From Pseudomonadota bacterium (GTDB taxonomy: Bacteria; Pseudomonadota; Gammaproteobacteria; Burkholderiales; Thiobacillaceae), in the NCBI GenBank assembly GCA_029558905.1, contig JAKQCX010000005.1:166278-230277 (forward strand): DNA of 64,000 nt, given 5' to 3'. The position numbers were made by a program, and so were the translations under genes. The notes under the pieces are model-generated. The model searched no databases. It was not told the DNA's origin and saw nothing but the letters and a program-made list of their open reading frames with translations. Shown here piece after piece: positions 31,281-40,832 of the stretch (position 1 is its first letter; each line of letters opens with the position of its first letter).

Positions 31281-31865
31281 CTATTCCCCGGCGCCCAGAC
31301 CGGCAAAGCCCATGAAGATGAGGGACAGGAGCCCGGCCAGCATGAGCACCAGGGCCGTACCCTGCACCACGTTGGGCACGTTGGCCAGTTGCAGACGCTC
31401 GCGCAGGCCCGCCATGAGCAGCAGGGCCAGGCTGAAGCCTGCCCCGCCGGCCGTGGCGAAGGTCAGGGCCTGGATGAAGTCGTACTCCCGCGCGGTCTGG
31501 AACAGGGCCACACCCAGCACGGCACAGTTGGTGGTGATGAGGGGCAGATAGATACCCAGGGCCCGGAACAGGGCCGGGCTGTGCTTCTTCAGAACCATCT
31601 CCACCAGCTGCACCGCCGAGGCGATGACCACGATGTAGGCGATGAGGCGCAGAAACTCAAGATGGAAGGTGGTCACCAGCCAGTTCAGGCCGAAGGCGCA
31701 CAGGCTGGCCACCAGCATGACGAAGGTGGTGGCCGCCCCCATGGGCAGGGCGGTGTCGAGCCTGCCCGACACCCCGAGGAAGGGACACAGGCCCAGGAAC
31801 ATGGCCAGCACGAAGTTGTTGGCCAGCAGGGCGCCGAAGAAGATCTGGGGCAGGGTCTCAGACAT
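31281..31865 (-). CDS. rnfA: Rnf complex subunit A
   Basis: 194 residues from ATG 31865 (AGGGG seven bases upstream), overlapping the rnfE stop by 8 bases. Six membrane helices; the conserved [12 protein letters not shown] and [14 protein letters not shown] carry the cysteines that bind the intramembrane iron centre with RnfE. RnfA and RnfE are inverted homologues and form the electron path across the membrane. It is the last canonical rnf gene before the NqrM-like gene. Confidence 0.95.
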   Translation of the reverse strand: MSETLPQIFFGALLANNFVLAMFLGLCPFLGVSGRLDTALPMGAATTFVMLVASLCAFGLNWLVTTFHLEFLRLIAYIVVIASAVQLVEMVLKKHSPALFRALGIYLPLITTNCAVLGVALFQTAREYDFIQALTFATAGGAGFSLALLLMAGLRERLQLANVPNVVQGTALVLMLAGLLSLIFMGFAGLGAGE

Positions 31866-32517
31866 GGGCATGCCCCTGCGCCGGCTTGTCGGATGCCACC
31901 GGTGTCTTGCGGCGGTTGAACCAGTTGAAGAACAGCAGCCAGGCACCCAGCACGAAGAACCCCCCCGGGGGCAGCATCATCACCACCCAGGGTTGGAAAT
32001 CGGGACCGAACAGGGAGATGCCGAAGAGCTTGCCGGCACCCAGGATCTCGCGCACCGCCCCCAGTGCGAGGAGGCCAATGGTGAAACCCATGCTCATGCC
32101 CAGGGCATTGAGCAGGGCCCTCAGGGGCGGGTTGCGGGCGGCATGGGCCTCGGCCCGGCCCAAGATGATGCAGTTCACCACGATGAGCTGGATGAAGGCC
32201 CCCAGGGCCTCGTAGATGGCCAGGCTGATGGCCTGGATCAGGTAGTCCACCACGGTGACGAAGGTGGCGATGATGAGGATGTAGGTGGCGATGCGCACCT
32301 CCCGGGGCACGATGTTGCGGATCAGGGACACCAGCAGGGTGGAACCCGACAACACGAAGCCGGTGGCCAGGCCCATGCTCAGGGCATTCACTGCGGACAC
32401 GGACACCGCCAGGGTGGGGCACATGCCCAGCATCATGATGAACACCGGGTTCTGCTTCCAGATACCTTCCAGCAGTTCTTCCAGGTTGGAACGGGGTTTC
32501 GGGCCGGGCAGGCTCAT
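31858..32517 (-). CDS. rnfE: Rnf complex subunit E
   Basis: 219 residues, starting one base after the rnfG stop. Membrane helices carry the characteristic NPVFIMMLGMCPTLAVS and LIVVNCIILGRAEAHAA motifs, whose cysteines pair with those of RnfA at the iron site. The C-terminal tail (PAQGHAHV) is hydrophilic. Everything expected of the family is present. Confidence 0.95.
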   Translation of the reverse strand: MSLPGPKPRSNLEELLEGIWKQNPVFIMMLGMCPTLAVSVSAVNALSMGLATGFVLSGSTLLVSLIRNIVPREVRIATYILIIATFVTVVDYLIQAISLAIYEALGAFIQLIVVNCIILGRAEAHAARNPPLRALLNALGMSMGFTIGLLALGAVREILGAGKLFGISLFGPDFQPWVVMMLPPGGFFVLGAWLLFFNWFNRRKTPVASDKPAQGHAHV

Positions 32518-32518
32518 G

Positions 32519-33211
32519 TCAGCGCGCCTCCTTCAGACTGGCGAGATGCGGTACCAGCAGCGGCAGCAGCCGGCCGGCGCTGTCATTGATGCCCCGGCCC
32601 ACGGCCTTGGACGTGATGGTGGCACCGGAAATGGCGTCGATCTCCCAGGGATGTTGCTTGCTGCCCTGTTTCACCACCCGGATGGTGTTGGCCAGGGTCT
32701 GTGGATCGGCGCCCAGACTGGCGTCCAGGGCCTGGAAATTTCGCAGGAAGGCGGAGTCGGTGGCGATCTTGTCGCCAATGCCCGGCGTCTCGCGCATGTA
32801 GATCACTCCCATGCCGTTGATCACCCGTCTAACCGGGTCATAGGCATAAAGCACCCGCACGGTATCCGCATAGCCCCTGGCTGCCCCCTCGGCGGCGATA
32901 CCCCGCAGCTTCCCGGCGGTATCGTAGGCGGCATAGAACTTCACCGCCCCGTCCGGGACATTGCCCTGGGCCGGCACGAGGCCTCCGCGCGTGGCAAAGT
33001 ATTCGTCCACCCGCTGCGCCCCAGGAATGATCTGGAATACCGCCCGCTCCAGGGCGATCTTCCTGTTGGCCGTCACCGCTTCCTGGGTGCCCTGATAGGC
33101 GGAGACGATGAGGATGCCACAGAGGCCGGCCACCAACCCCAGGGTGCGCAGCATGGCGGTGCTGGAGGCAGGCTGGGGCAAGGGTGCGTCCAGTCGCGGC
33201 GGCGCGCTCAT
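32519..33211 (-). CDS. rnfG: Rnf complex subunit G, FMN-carrying
   Basis: 230 residues from ATG 33211, overlapping the rnfD stop (ATGA). One N-terminal membrane anchor (TLGLVAGLCGILIVSAYQ) leads to a periplasmic domain. The covalent FMN site is SGATITSKAV near residue 194, with the threonine that bonds the flavin. Other family marks are GMGVIYMRETPGIGDKI. It passes electrons between RnfD and the soluble side of the complex. Confidence 0.95.
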   Translation of the reverse strand: MSAPPRLDAPLPQPASSTAMLRTLGLVAGLCGILIVSAYQGTQEAVTANRKIALERAVFQIIPGAQRVDEYFATRGGLVPAQGNVPDGAVKFYAAYDTAGKLRGIAAEGAARGYADTVRVLYAYDPVRRVINGMGVIYMRETPGIGDKIATDSAFLRNFQALDASLGADPQTLANTIRVVKQGSKQHPWEIDAISGATITSKAVGRGINDSAGRLLPLLVPHLASLKEAR

Positions 33212-34254
33212 GAACGGCTCCACAGCCGGGGGTGACCAAACACCCGGGGGGGGGTGAGCCGGTCGATGAGGGGGGCCAGGGCATTGCCGAAGAGGATGGC
33301 ATACATGACGCCTTCGGTGAGGCCGCCGAAGTAGCGGATCATCATGGTCAATACGCCGATGAAGACGCCATAGAGCCACACCCCCAGGGGAGTCACCGGC
33401 GAAGTAACCATGTCCGTGGCCATGAACATGGCACCGATCACCAGACCACCTGAGAGCAGTGCAAACAGGGGATCGGGGTAGCGTACCGGATCCATCAGCT
33501 GGAAGATCCAGGCCGTCAGGGCCGCACTGGCCAGTACCGCCACCGGAATGCGCCAGTCCAGGAAGCGTCTGGCCGCCAGGTACAGGCCACACAGCAGGAT
33601 GAGGATGGCGGAGGTCTCCCCCGCCGAGGCGGTGACCGCGCCGCTGAGGAAGTCGATGGGGCTGGTCAGCACGTTCTCGAACTTCCAGCGCGCCAGAGGC
33701 GTGGCGCCGGTAAACCCATCCACCGCCGCCTTGGCCCAGGCCGAGATGTCCGGCGGGGTCATGAAGGGCAGCGTCCAGGTGGTGGGCACGAAGGCGCTGA
33801 AGCGTTCCGGCGCATAGGCCGGCACCCAGCTGGTGATGGCCGCCGGGAATGCCGCCTGTACGAAGGCACGGCCCACCAGGGCGGGGTTGAGCACGTTGAA
33901 GCCCAGACCACCGAAAAGGGCCTTGCCCAGGGCGATGGCCATGAAGCCGGCAACCGCCCCCATCCACAAAGGGAAGGCCGGGGGCAGGGTCAGGGCCAGC
34001 AACAGGCCGGTGATGGTGGCGGACCCGTCCGACAGGGTGCTGGCCACGCCGCCCAGGCGATTGCACAGACGCTCCGTAAGGAGGCAGCTGGCGATGACGG
34101 TGATGATCAGGGCCAGGGCAGAAAGGCCGTACTGCCAGACCGCAAAGGCGGCGATGGGCAGCAGGGCCAGCACCACATGCGACATGATGCGTTCCACGCC
34201 GAGGTTGCGCTTTACGTGAGGCGCGGTACGCAGTTCGGTGAGGGGGCTGGACAT
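33208..34254 (-). CDS. rnfD: Rnf complex subunit D, FMN-carrying membrane subunit
   Basis: 348 residues with about nine to ten membrane helices. The covalent FMN motif FTGATPLA is near residue 183. The motifs NPALVGRAFVQAAFP, FMATDMVTSPVTPLG and GVFIGVLTMMIRYFGGLTEGVMYAILFGNALAPLIDR are characteristic of RnfD/NqrB. RnfD is thought to carry the ion-translocating path. It begins 31 bases after rnfC. Confidence 0.95.
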   Translation of the reverse strand: MSSPLTELRTAPHVKRNLGVERIMSHVVLALLPIAAFAVWQYGLSALALIITVIASCLLTERLCNRLGGVASTLSDGSATITGLLLALTLPPAFPLWMGAVAGFMAIALGKALFGGLGFNVLNPALVGRAFVQAAFPAAITSWVPAYAPERFSAFVPTTWTLPFMTPPDISAWAKAAVDGFTGATPLARWKFENVLTSPIDFLSGAVTASAGETSAILILLCGLYLAARRFLDWRIPVAVLASAALTAWIFQLMDPVRYPDPLFALLSGGLVIGAMFMATDMVTSPVTPLGVWLYGVFIGVLTMMIRYFGGLTEGVMYAILFGNALAPLIDRLTPPRVFGHPRLWSRS

Positions 34255-34285
34255 GCCGGGGCGTCCCTGAGATGCGCCGAAGGAA

Positions 34286-35626
34286 TCAGGCCGCCCGTTC
34301 CCGCAGGATGGCCTTGGCCACGCGGAACTGCTGCACCAGCGGGATGTTGGAGGGACACACGTAGGTGCAGGAGCCGCATTCGAAGCAGTCCCCCAGATGA
34401 AAGGTGCTGCCCATGGCGTCGTACTCCGCCTTGGCCGCCAGCATGCCCAGCATGGAGGGATTCAGGCCCATGGGACAGACCCGCAGGCACTCCCCGCACT
34501 TGATGCAGGGGCGGACACGGCGGTCCTGCCCGCTGGGAATATGACGGTCGTCGAATACCAGGATGCCGGACACCCCCTTGGTGACGGGCACGTCCAGGGA
34601 AGCCACGGCCTGACCCATCATGGGGCCCCCCAGAATGATCTCCCGGGCGCTCACCCCGGGGGCCCCGGCCCAGTCCAGCACATGACGCATGGGGGTACCC
34701 AGGGGTACCCAGTAGTCGCCGGGCCGGGCGATGCCCGGGCCGGTCACCGTCACCACCCGTTCGGTGAGGCCATGGCCCTGGGGCAACAGGCGGCCCATCA
34801 TGGCCAGGGTGCCGACGTTGTTCACCACCACGCCCAGTTCTGAAGCCCGCTTGCCCGTGGGCACGTCCAGGCCCAGCAATGAATGTATGAGCATCTTCTC
34901 GGCGCCCTGGGGGTACTTGGTCCGCACCGCCTGCACGTCGATAAGACCGTTCTCGGGGAGCTTGCGGCGGATGGCCTCCACCGCGTCCTGCTTGTTGTCT
35001 TCCACACCGATGACCGCCCGCTCCGCCCCCAGGGCCCGCAGGGCATAACCGATGCCGGTGATGAGGTCGTCGGTGAGCTCCAGCATCAGACGATGGTCGC
35101 AGGTGAGATAGGGTTCGCACTCGCAGCCGTTCACCACCAGGGTGTGCACCCTCCCCTCCTTGGGCGGGGTGATCTTCACATGGCTGGGGAAAGCCGCGCC
35201 CCCCAGCCCCACCAGACCCGCATCCCACACCGCCCGCACGATCCCTTCGGGTGTCAGGCCGTCCATGTCCTGCGGCTCACCCCATCCGTATTCCTGGGTG
35301 GAAGCGTCGAATACCCGCAACACGATGCTGTCCATCCAGGTCCCCTGGGCCGTGGGTCGCGGCTCGATGGCCTCCACCACCCCGTCCGCCGGGGCATGCA
35401 GGGGCACGGACATGAAGCCATCCGCCCGGGCGATCGGCTGCCCGCGTACCACCTCCTGGCCTGGCTGCACCATGGGCAGGGCCTGCTTGCCGATGTGCTG
35501 GTTCAGGGGCAGGGTCAACTGCGTGGCAAAGGGTAGACGCCGGATGGGTATGGTGGCGGTGGACTTGTTGTCCGCCGGATGTATGCCCCGGGGAAAGGTC
35601 TTATTCAGGAATGGAAAATACGGCAT
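34286..35626 (-). CDS. rnfC: Rnf complex subunit C, NADH-binding
   Basis: 446 residues from ATG 35626. The N-terminal FPRGIHPADNK is diagnostic. A flavin/NADH-binding NuoF-like region follows (VGLGGAAFPSHVKI, VNGCECEPYLTCDHRLM), then two [4Fe-4S] motifs: CIKCGECLRVCP and CFECGSCTYVCPSNIP. This is the short RnfC, without the long alanine-rich tail seen in enterobacteria. The start has only a weak ribosome site. A gap of 174 bases separates it from nifJ, so a separate promoter is possible, but none is clear. Confidence 0.95.
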   Translation of the reverse strand: MPYFPFLNKTFPRGIHPADNKSTATIPIRRLPFATQLTLPLNQHIGKQALPMVQPGQEVVRGQPIARADGFMSVPLHAPADGVVEAIEPRPTAQGTWMDSIVLRVFDASTQEYGWGEPQDMDGLTPEGIVRAVWDAGLVGLGGAAFPSHVKITPPKEGRVHTLVVNGCECEPYLTCDHRLMLELTDDLITGIGYALRALGAERAVIGVEDNKQDAVEAIRRKLPENGLIDVQAVRTKYPQGAEKMLIHSLLGLDVPTGKRASELGVVVNNVGTLAMMGRLLPQGHGLTERVVTVTGPGIARPGDYWVPLGTPMRHVLDWAGAPGVSAREIILGGPMMGQAVASLDVPVTKGVSGILVFDDRHIPSGQDRRVRPCIKCGECLRVCPMGLNPSMLGMLAAKAEYDAMGSTFHLGDCFECGSCTYVCPSNIPLVQQFRVAKAILRERAA

Positions 35627-35800
35627 GCAGAATGGGAAGAGGCCCACCCTGTCTCTCCTCCTCGCCTCCGCACGCCCCACCCTCATCCCGCATCCCCCAT
35701 GGCCATGGACCGGTGAGCGAAAAGTCCCCAGCCCAGGAGGAAGACGGGCTCCGTGCTGGAGCAAGGATTTTTTCGACCGTCCCGCATGCCTCGATGTCCC

Positions 35801-38800
35801 TCAGTTGTGCTTCGCCGCCCGGGCCACGAGCTTTACAACACCGGGTTCGTTCATGTCCCAGGGCGTACCGGGGTGGATGCAGCCAGCCGTGCACTTTTCC
35901 GCCGCCTTCACCAGGTTGGCGAAGGTGGTGCCCTGGGGGTTGATCACCACCACCTGCTTCCGGTCGTTGTACTGGAAGGCCTTGGGCGCCAACTTGGTGC
36001 ACTCGTCGCAGGCGGTGCATTCCGGGGTTTCGATCCACACCGGCTCGTAGCCGTCGGCATTGGCAGCGGGACGGCCGCCGGCCACCGCGGCGGTGGCGCC
36101 GGCAGCAGGCATGGGCATATCCGCCGCCACGTCACCGCCCATACCGCCACCCAATGCGGCCAGGCTGGCGGAAATCTTCCGCACCAGATCGGACCGGGCC
36201 CGCTCGGCGATGGCCTCTTCGTCCACGGCGGGACGGTCCAGGCCGGCCACGTTCTTCAGCTGCTGCCAGAAGTTCTGCCGCTCGATGCAGGACTTCACCA
36301 GTTCCTGGGAGACGATGACCCGCATCAGGCGGTTCTTCTTGTCCACGGCCCAGATGTAGGGAAACTTGCCCTCCCGCTCGTCCTCGCCCAGCTTGAGAAA
36401 ATCCGTCAGCAGCACCATGTCGTCGTTCCAGGTCTCCGGCGGGGCCTTCTTGAACTGCTTGGCGAAGCGGCCTTCCGTCAGGGCGAAGTCGGCGAAGGTG
36501 AAGGGCAGCGTCATCTTCTGCTCGACGCCCTCCTCGTCCTCGTAGGCCAGGGTGTACTCGGGCCAGTCCTCATCCAGGGCCGGGTTGCCTTCCAGGGACA
36601 CGCACTCGCTGAAGGTGATCCCCAGGTCCGGGTCGTAACGGAACAGGGGATAGGCCCGGGATTCCACCGCCATGCGCGACTGCTCCACGGAGCGGTCGTC
36701 CCCCACGCCGTGCTCCACGGGGCACACGGCGTAGATGTTGAACAGGGCGGGACGGCGGGAGTTGAGGCCCTCGATGTAGCCCTCGATGAGGTGGGTGGGA
36801 CTGGAGATGGCGCTTTGCAGCACGTAGCTGGTGCGGTGGGCCATACCGATGAGGCTCATCTCCTTGCGCACCTCCTGCTTGCCGCGCATGGCCTTGCCGT
36901 AGGGCGACATGTCCGCGACCTGGCCCACGAAGGTGGAGGTGGCGGCCTGGCCGCCGGTGTTGGAATACACCTGGGTATCCACCACCAGGATCTTGACGGG
37001 CTTGCCGGTCATGAGGGCCCGGGACAGGTTCTGGAAGCCGATGTCGTACATGGCGCCGTCGCCGCCGATGGCCACCACGGGTGGGCACAGCTTCCATTCC
37101 TCGTCGCTGAACCGCTCCCAGGTGAAGTGGGTGAAGAAGCCGTCCTGCTCTTCCGGCCTGTAGCCCTTCTCCAGTTCAATCTCGGCCATGCGCACGGCCT
37201 TGAAGCCTTCGGCCATCTTGGCCATGTGTCCCTCGAAAAGTCCCAGGGCCACGGAGGGGGAGTCCTGGAACAGGTGGGAGGTCCAGGGGAAGGGATAGGG
37301 GTTGTAGGGGAATGTGGAGCCCCACACGGAAGTGCAGCCCGTGGAGTTGACAATGCCCATCTCGGCACGGCCCCGCTTGGTGGGACCTTCCACGTAGCGC
37401 CAGCGCAGGTCCTTCAGCTTCTCCAGCAACTGGGTGGCCCACTTGAGCCACAGGGAATCGATGGGCTGGCCGGCGCCGCGGGCGGAAAGCTGCTGGGACA
37501 GGGCCGCGAGGGTCAGGTCATGCCCCTGGTTGGCGTCCACCGCCTCCAGCACGGCGCGGGTGTCGGTGAAGTCCACGCTCTCGGTGAGCTTCATGCGGAT
37601 GTGCTTTTCCAGGCCCATGACCAGGCCGTCGATCTTCTCCACGAAGGCCCGGACCCGGGGCTGCATCAGGGCGGTGACGGTGCCGGTGAACAGGTGGATG
37701 GCGGTCTTCTCGCCGCAGCCCAGGCAGGCGCCGTCGCCGCAGGCCATGGAGGCGTAGTTGCGCTTGTCCAGCAGCAGGGTCTCCAGGGCGCCGATCTTCT
37801 CGTCCAGGTCGTCGATGCGGCTGAACTTGGCGGGGGTGCTGGGCAGGTCCAGCCAGAATTTCCAGTCGCGGCGCAACACCTCGATGGATTCCGTGGTCTG
37901 GGTGACCATGCGCAGGGCGTCGTCCTCGCACACCTCCACACAGAGCTTGCAGCCCTTGCAGGTATAGGGGTTCACGGTGATGGAGAACAGGCCGCCGGCG
38001 CCCTTGGCCTTCTTCTCCCGGGTGGTCCAGTAGGGCTTGGTGGCGGCGAACTTGAAGCCGTCCAGGGCCTCCTTCAGCAGTTCGAACTCGCCAGCCAGCC
38101 GCTCCCGGTCCTCGCCCTGAGCCGGGTCTTCGGCAAAGGCCTCGGCACAGGCCAGTTCCAGCAGGGCGCGCACGTCCAGACCGTCGGCAGGCTTGTCATC
38201 CGCATACAGCTTGGCGCGCAGCTTCTTCTCGATGGTACGGCCGGCCTTGCGCAGGAAGCGGGTGGGTCGGCCGCCCAGCTCGATCTTCTGCACAGCGGTG
38301 TTGAGGATGTCGGCCACGTCGGACACCAGGCCGGGGATGGCGGAATCCGGGCACTCGGTGTAGCAGTTGCCACAGGCGGTGCAGTTCTCGGCGATCCATT
38401 CCGGGTGTTCGAAGCGTATCTGGGTCATGTCCCGGAACACGCCGGTGGCGGCGGGGATCAGGGCCAGCCCCATGAAGGGGTCCACCAGGTTGTCGGAGCC
38501 CTGACCGGTGGCGTAGAAGCTGCCGGTGCTCTCCCAGAAGCGGTGGATGTCCGCCGGCTTGAAGCCCTGATCGCCGGCACTTTCGGGCTGCTGCCTGAGC
38601 ATTACCGGCAGGCTGGGTGCGGTCCGCACCATGGCCTGGCGGGTGCCGACCTTCTTTACCTGGGCAGGGATTTCGTGGATTTCCTGATAACCGCGCTTCA
38701 CCACACGCAGATTGTCTTCCACTACCCGCTTGCCCTTCTTGCCGAACTTGGCGGTGAGCTGCTTTGCTATGGCGGCGAACAGTCCCTCCTCTTCCAGGCC

Positions 38801-40795
38801 GGCCCGTTGCATGACATCGGAGGCGCGGAAGAAGGCGCCCTGGAAGACGTTGCCCTGCATGCGCAGTTGCAGATCCGGGTTGCTGGCCTCTTCCCGGGCG
38901 ATCTTGAAGGCATCCAGGTAATACACCCGGATGCCGTTGTCGGCGATGAATTTCTGGGCGTGTACCGGGAAGCTGGCCCACACGGCCTCTGGGCTGCCCA
39001 GGTTGCTCTGGATGATGAACACGCCGCCCTTGGCCAGGCCGGAGACCGCATTGGTGTGGCCGAACACGGAGGGGTCCGGAGACAGCACCACGTCCACGTG
39101 GGTGTATTCGCAGTGGATGCGGATGGGCTCGGGGGCCGCCGACAGATAATAAGTGGTGGGCATGCCCTTCTTTTCGGAACCGTACTTGGGGTTGGCCTTG
39201 ATGTCCCAGCCCAGCAACTCGTAGAGGGTCATGGCCAGGTTCTTGCCGGTGGTCACCGCGCCCCAGCCGCCCACGGAGTGCATGCGCACGGCGATGGCCT
39301 TCTCGGGCAGCAGGTTGGGGTTCACGGAACCCTTGAGGGCCATCGACTGGATGCGGGGATAGGCCGCCAGGAGTTCCTGCTGGCGGATCTCCTGCTTGGG
39401 GTTGGCAGGCCGCTCCCGCGCGAAATCCACGGACAGGTAATAGAACGGGCGCCTGGCGCCACCGGGCAGCATGTTCTCCACCGCGGCGATGAGCCCCTCG
39501 GGCTGCAGATCCCGGGAACCCAAGCCGTAGCAGCCGGAGTACAGGCGGGGCATATCCCTGGCGGAGGCATAGCTGGCGTAGCCGGTATAGGGTGTATCCC
39601 CTTCGGCACCGCCGTTCTCCAGACATTTCGTCACGCAGGCTCGCACTTCCCGCATCAGCGGCAGGTCCTCGGACATGGGTTGATCGGTGCGCTCCAGCAC
39701 GGCCACGCCCTTGCGGCCCTTGAGCACATGGCCCAGCACGTCGCCCGGGAAGGGGCGGAACAGGGTCATGTTCACCACCCCCACCCTGATCTTCCTTTCC
39801 TGACGCAGCCAGTCGGCCACGGCCTCGGCCTGCACGCACATGCTGCCCTGACCCAGGATGAGGTAGTCCGCATCCTCGCAACGGTAGGTCTCCACCCGGT
39901 CGTAACGGCGCCCGGAAAGCTCGTTGAACTCCGCCATGCAGCGGTCCATGATCTCCGGGATATGCCGGAAGAAATAAGGACGCTGGGCCGCCACGGTCTG
40001 CATGTACGCGTCCTGGTTGGACACCGCGCCGGACACCATGGGAGCATCCACGTCCCAGATGACGGGTACACGGCGACGCCTGGGCCCGTAGATCATCTCC
40101 TGGGCGGGAGTGGGGGTGGCGATGATGTCGTCCGCCCGGCCCAGGTATTCCTCCACGAAGGCCCGCTCGGGCACCAGCACGGGTTCGATGAGGTGGGTGG
40201 TAAGAAAGCCGTCCATGGCGACGATGGCGGGGGTGAGGGACAGTTCGGCCGTCTTGCGGGCGATCATGTTCAGGTCGGCCGCCTGTTGGGCGTTCTTGGC
40301 GAAGACCTGGATGAAACCGGTGTCGTCCACGCAGTGGTAGTCATCATGGCCGCAGTGCACATTCAGGGTGGCCTTGGTGATGGCGCGGCAACCCAGGTTG
40401 AGCACATAGGGCAGGCGCTTGCCCACGGCGCCGTAGAGGGATTCGTGCATGAAGGCCACGCCCTGGGCGGAGGAGAAGTTGGTGGCGCGCAGACCGGCCA
40501 TGGCCATGCCGGCCGTAACCCCGGCGGCGGCGTGCTCGGACTCCGGCTCAACGAAGATCAGGGGGCGGCCGGCCGTGTTCACATGCCCGGCGGCGGCGGA
40601 CTCGGCCCAGTATTCGCCCATCTGCGTGGAGGGGGTGATGGGGTAGGCGCCGGCGGCGTCGGAGGCTTCCCGCTCTACCAGGATGACCGCAGTGTTGCCG
40701 TCGATGGCGTCGCGCACCCCCGGATATCTCACCTCCTGGGTCTTCCTCTTGGCATCGATGCCCAGCAGGTGCCTGTGCAATAACTCCTTGATCAT
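35801..40795 (-). CDS. nifJ: Extra-long pyruvate:ferredoxin/flavodoxin oxidoreductase
   Basis: 1664 residues from ATG 40795 (GGAG upstream); ordinary NifJ has about 1170-1230. Order: pyruvate-binding alpha domain (NTAVILVEREASDAAGAYPI), gamma domain (MHSVGGWGAVTTGKNLAM), a first ferredoxin motif CTACGNCYTECP near 803, an inserted helical stretch of about 130 residues, a second motif CKGCKLCVEVC near 942, the TPP domain (CGDGACLGCGE near 1017, GGDGAMYDIGFQ near 1245, NTGGQ), and an extra C-terminal ferredoxin-like domain (CTACDECTKLAP near 1592, CTAGCIHP near 1633). It interconverts pyruvate and acetyl-CoA with reduced ferredoxin. It lies inside the rnf series. Confidence 0.93.
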   Translation of the reverse strand: MIKELLHRHLLGIDAKRKTQEVRYPGVRDAIDGNTAVILVEREASDAAGAYPITPSTQMGEYWAESAAAGHVNTAGRPLIFVEPESEHAAAGVTAGMAMAGLRATNFSSAQGVAFMHESLYGAVGKRLPYVLNLGCRAITKATLNVHCGHDDYHCVDDTGFIQVFAKNAQQAADLNMIARKTAELSLTPAIVAMDGFLTTHLIEPVLVPERAFVEEYLGRADDIIATPTPAQEMIYGPRRRRVPVIWDVDAPMVSGAVSNQDAYMQTVAAQRPYFFRHIPEIMDRCMAEFNELSGRRYDRVETYRCEDADYLILGQGSMCVQAEAVADWLRQERKIRVGVVNMTLFRPFPGDVLGHVLKGRKGVAVLERTDQPMSEDLPLMREVRACVTKCLENGGAEGDTPYTGYASYASARDMPRLYSGCYGLGSRDLQPEGLIAAVENMLPGGARRPFYYLSVDFARERPANPKQEIRQQELLAAYPRIQSMALKGSVNPNLLPEKAIAVRMHSVGGWGAVTTGKNLAMTLYELLGWDIKANPKYGSEKKGMPTTYYLSAAPEPIRIHCEYTHVDVVLSPDPSVFGHTNAVSGLAKGGVFIIQSNLGSPEAVWASFPVHAQKFIADNGIRVYYLDAFKIAREEASNPDLQLRMQGNVFQGAFFRASDVMQRAGLEEEGLFAAIAKQLTAKFGKKGKRVVEDNLRVVKRGYQEIHEIPAQVKKVGTRQAMVRTAPSLPVMLRQQPESAGDQGFKPADIHRFWESTGSFYATGQGSDNLVDPFMGLALIPAATGVFRDMTQIRFEHPEWIAENCTACGNCYTECPDSAIPGLVSDVADILNTAVQKIELGGRPTRFLRKAGRTIEKKLRAKLYADDKPADGLDVRALLELACAEAFAEDPAQGEDRERLAGEFELLKEALDGFKFAATKPYWTTREKKAKGAGGLFSITVNPYTCKGCKLCVEVCEDDALRMVTQTTESIEVLRRDWKFWLDLPSTPAKFSRIDDLDEKIGALETLLLDKRNYASMACGDGACLGCGEKTAIHLFTGTVTALMQPRVRAFVEKIDGLVMGLEKHIRMKLTESVDFTDTRAVLEAVDANQGHDLTLAALSQQLSARGAGQPIDSLWLKWATQLLEKLKDLRWRYVEGPTKRGRAEMGIVNSTGCTSVWGSTFPYNPYPFPWTSHLFQDSPSVALGLFEGHMAKMAEGFKAVRMAEIELEKGYRPEEQDGFFTHFTWERFSDEEWKLCPPVVAIGGDGAMYDIGFQNLSRALMTGKPVKILVVDTQVYSNTGGQAATSTFVGQVADMSPYGKAMRGKQEVRKEMSLIGMAHRTSYVLQSAISSPTHLIEGYIEGLNSRRPALFNIYAVCPVEHGVGDDRSVEQSRMAVESRAYPLFRYDPDLGITFSECVSLEGNPALDEDWPEYTLAYEDEEGVEQKMTLPFTFADFALTEGRFAKQFKKAPPETWNDDMVLLTDFLKLGEDEREGKFPYIWAVDKKNRLMRVIVSQELVKSCIERQNFWQQLKNVAGLDRPAVDEEAIAERARSDLVRKISASLAALGGGMGGDVAADMPMPAAGATAAVAGGRPAANADGYEPVWIETPECTACDECTKLAPKAFQYNDRKQVVVINPQGTTFANLVKAAEKCTAGCIHPGTPWDMNEPGVVKLVARAAKHN

Positions 40796-40832
40796 GAGGT
40801 TTCTCCTCTCGCTCCCGAGATCCGGCATGGGT

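Noticed and set aside
35753..40783. Long plus-strand open frame of about 1,676 codons
   Set aside because: It is the exact antisense of nifJ. GC-rich codon use removes stops on the opposite strand; the translation has no domain and is rich in H, G and Q.
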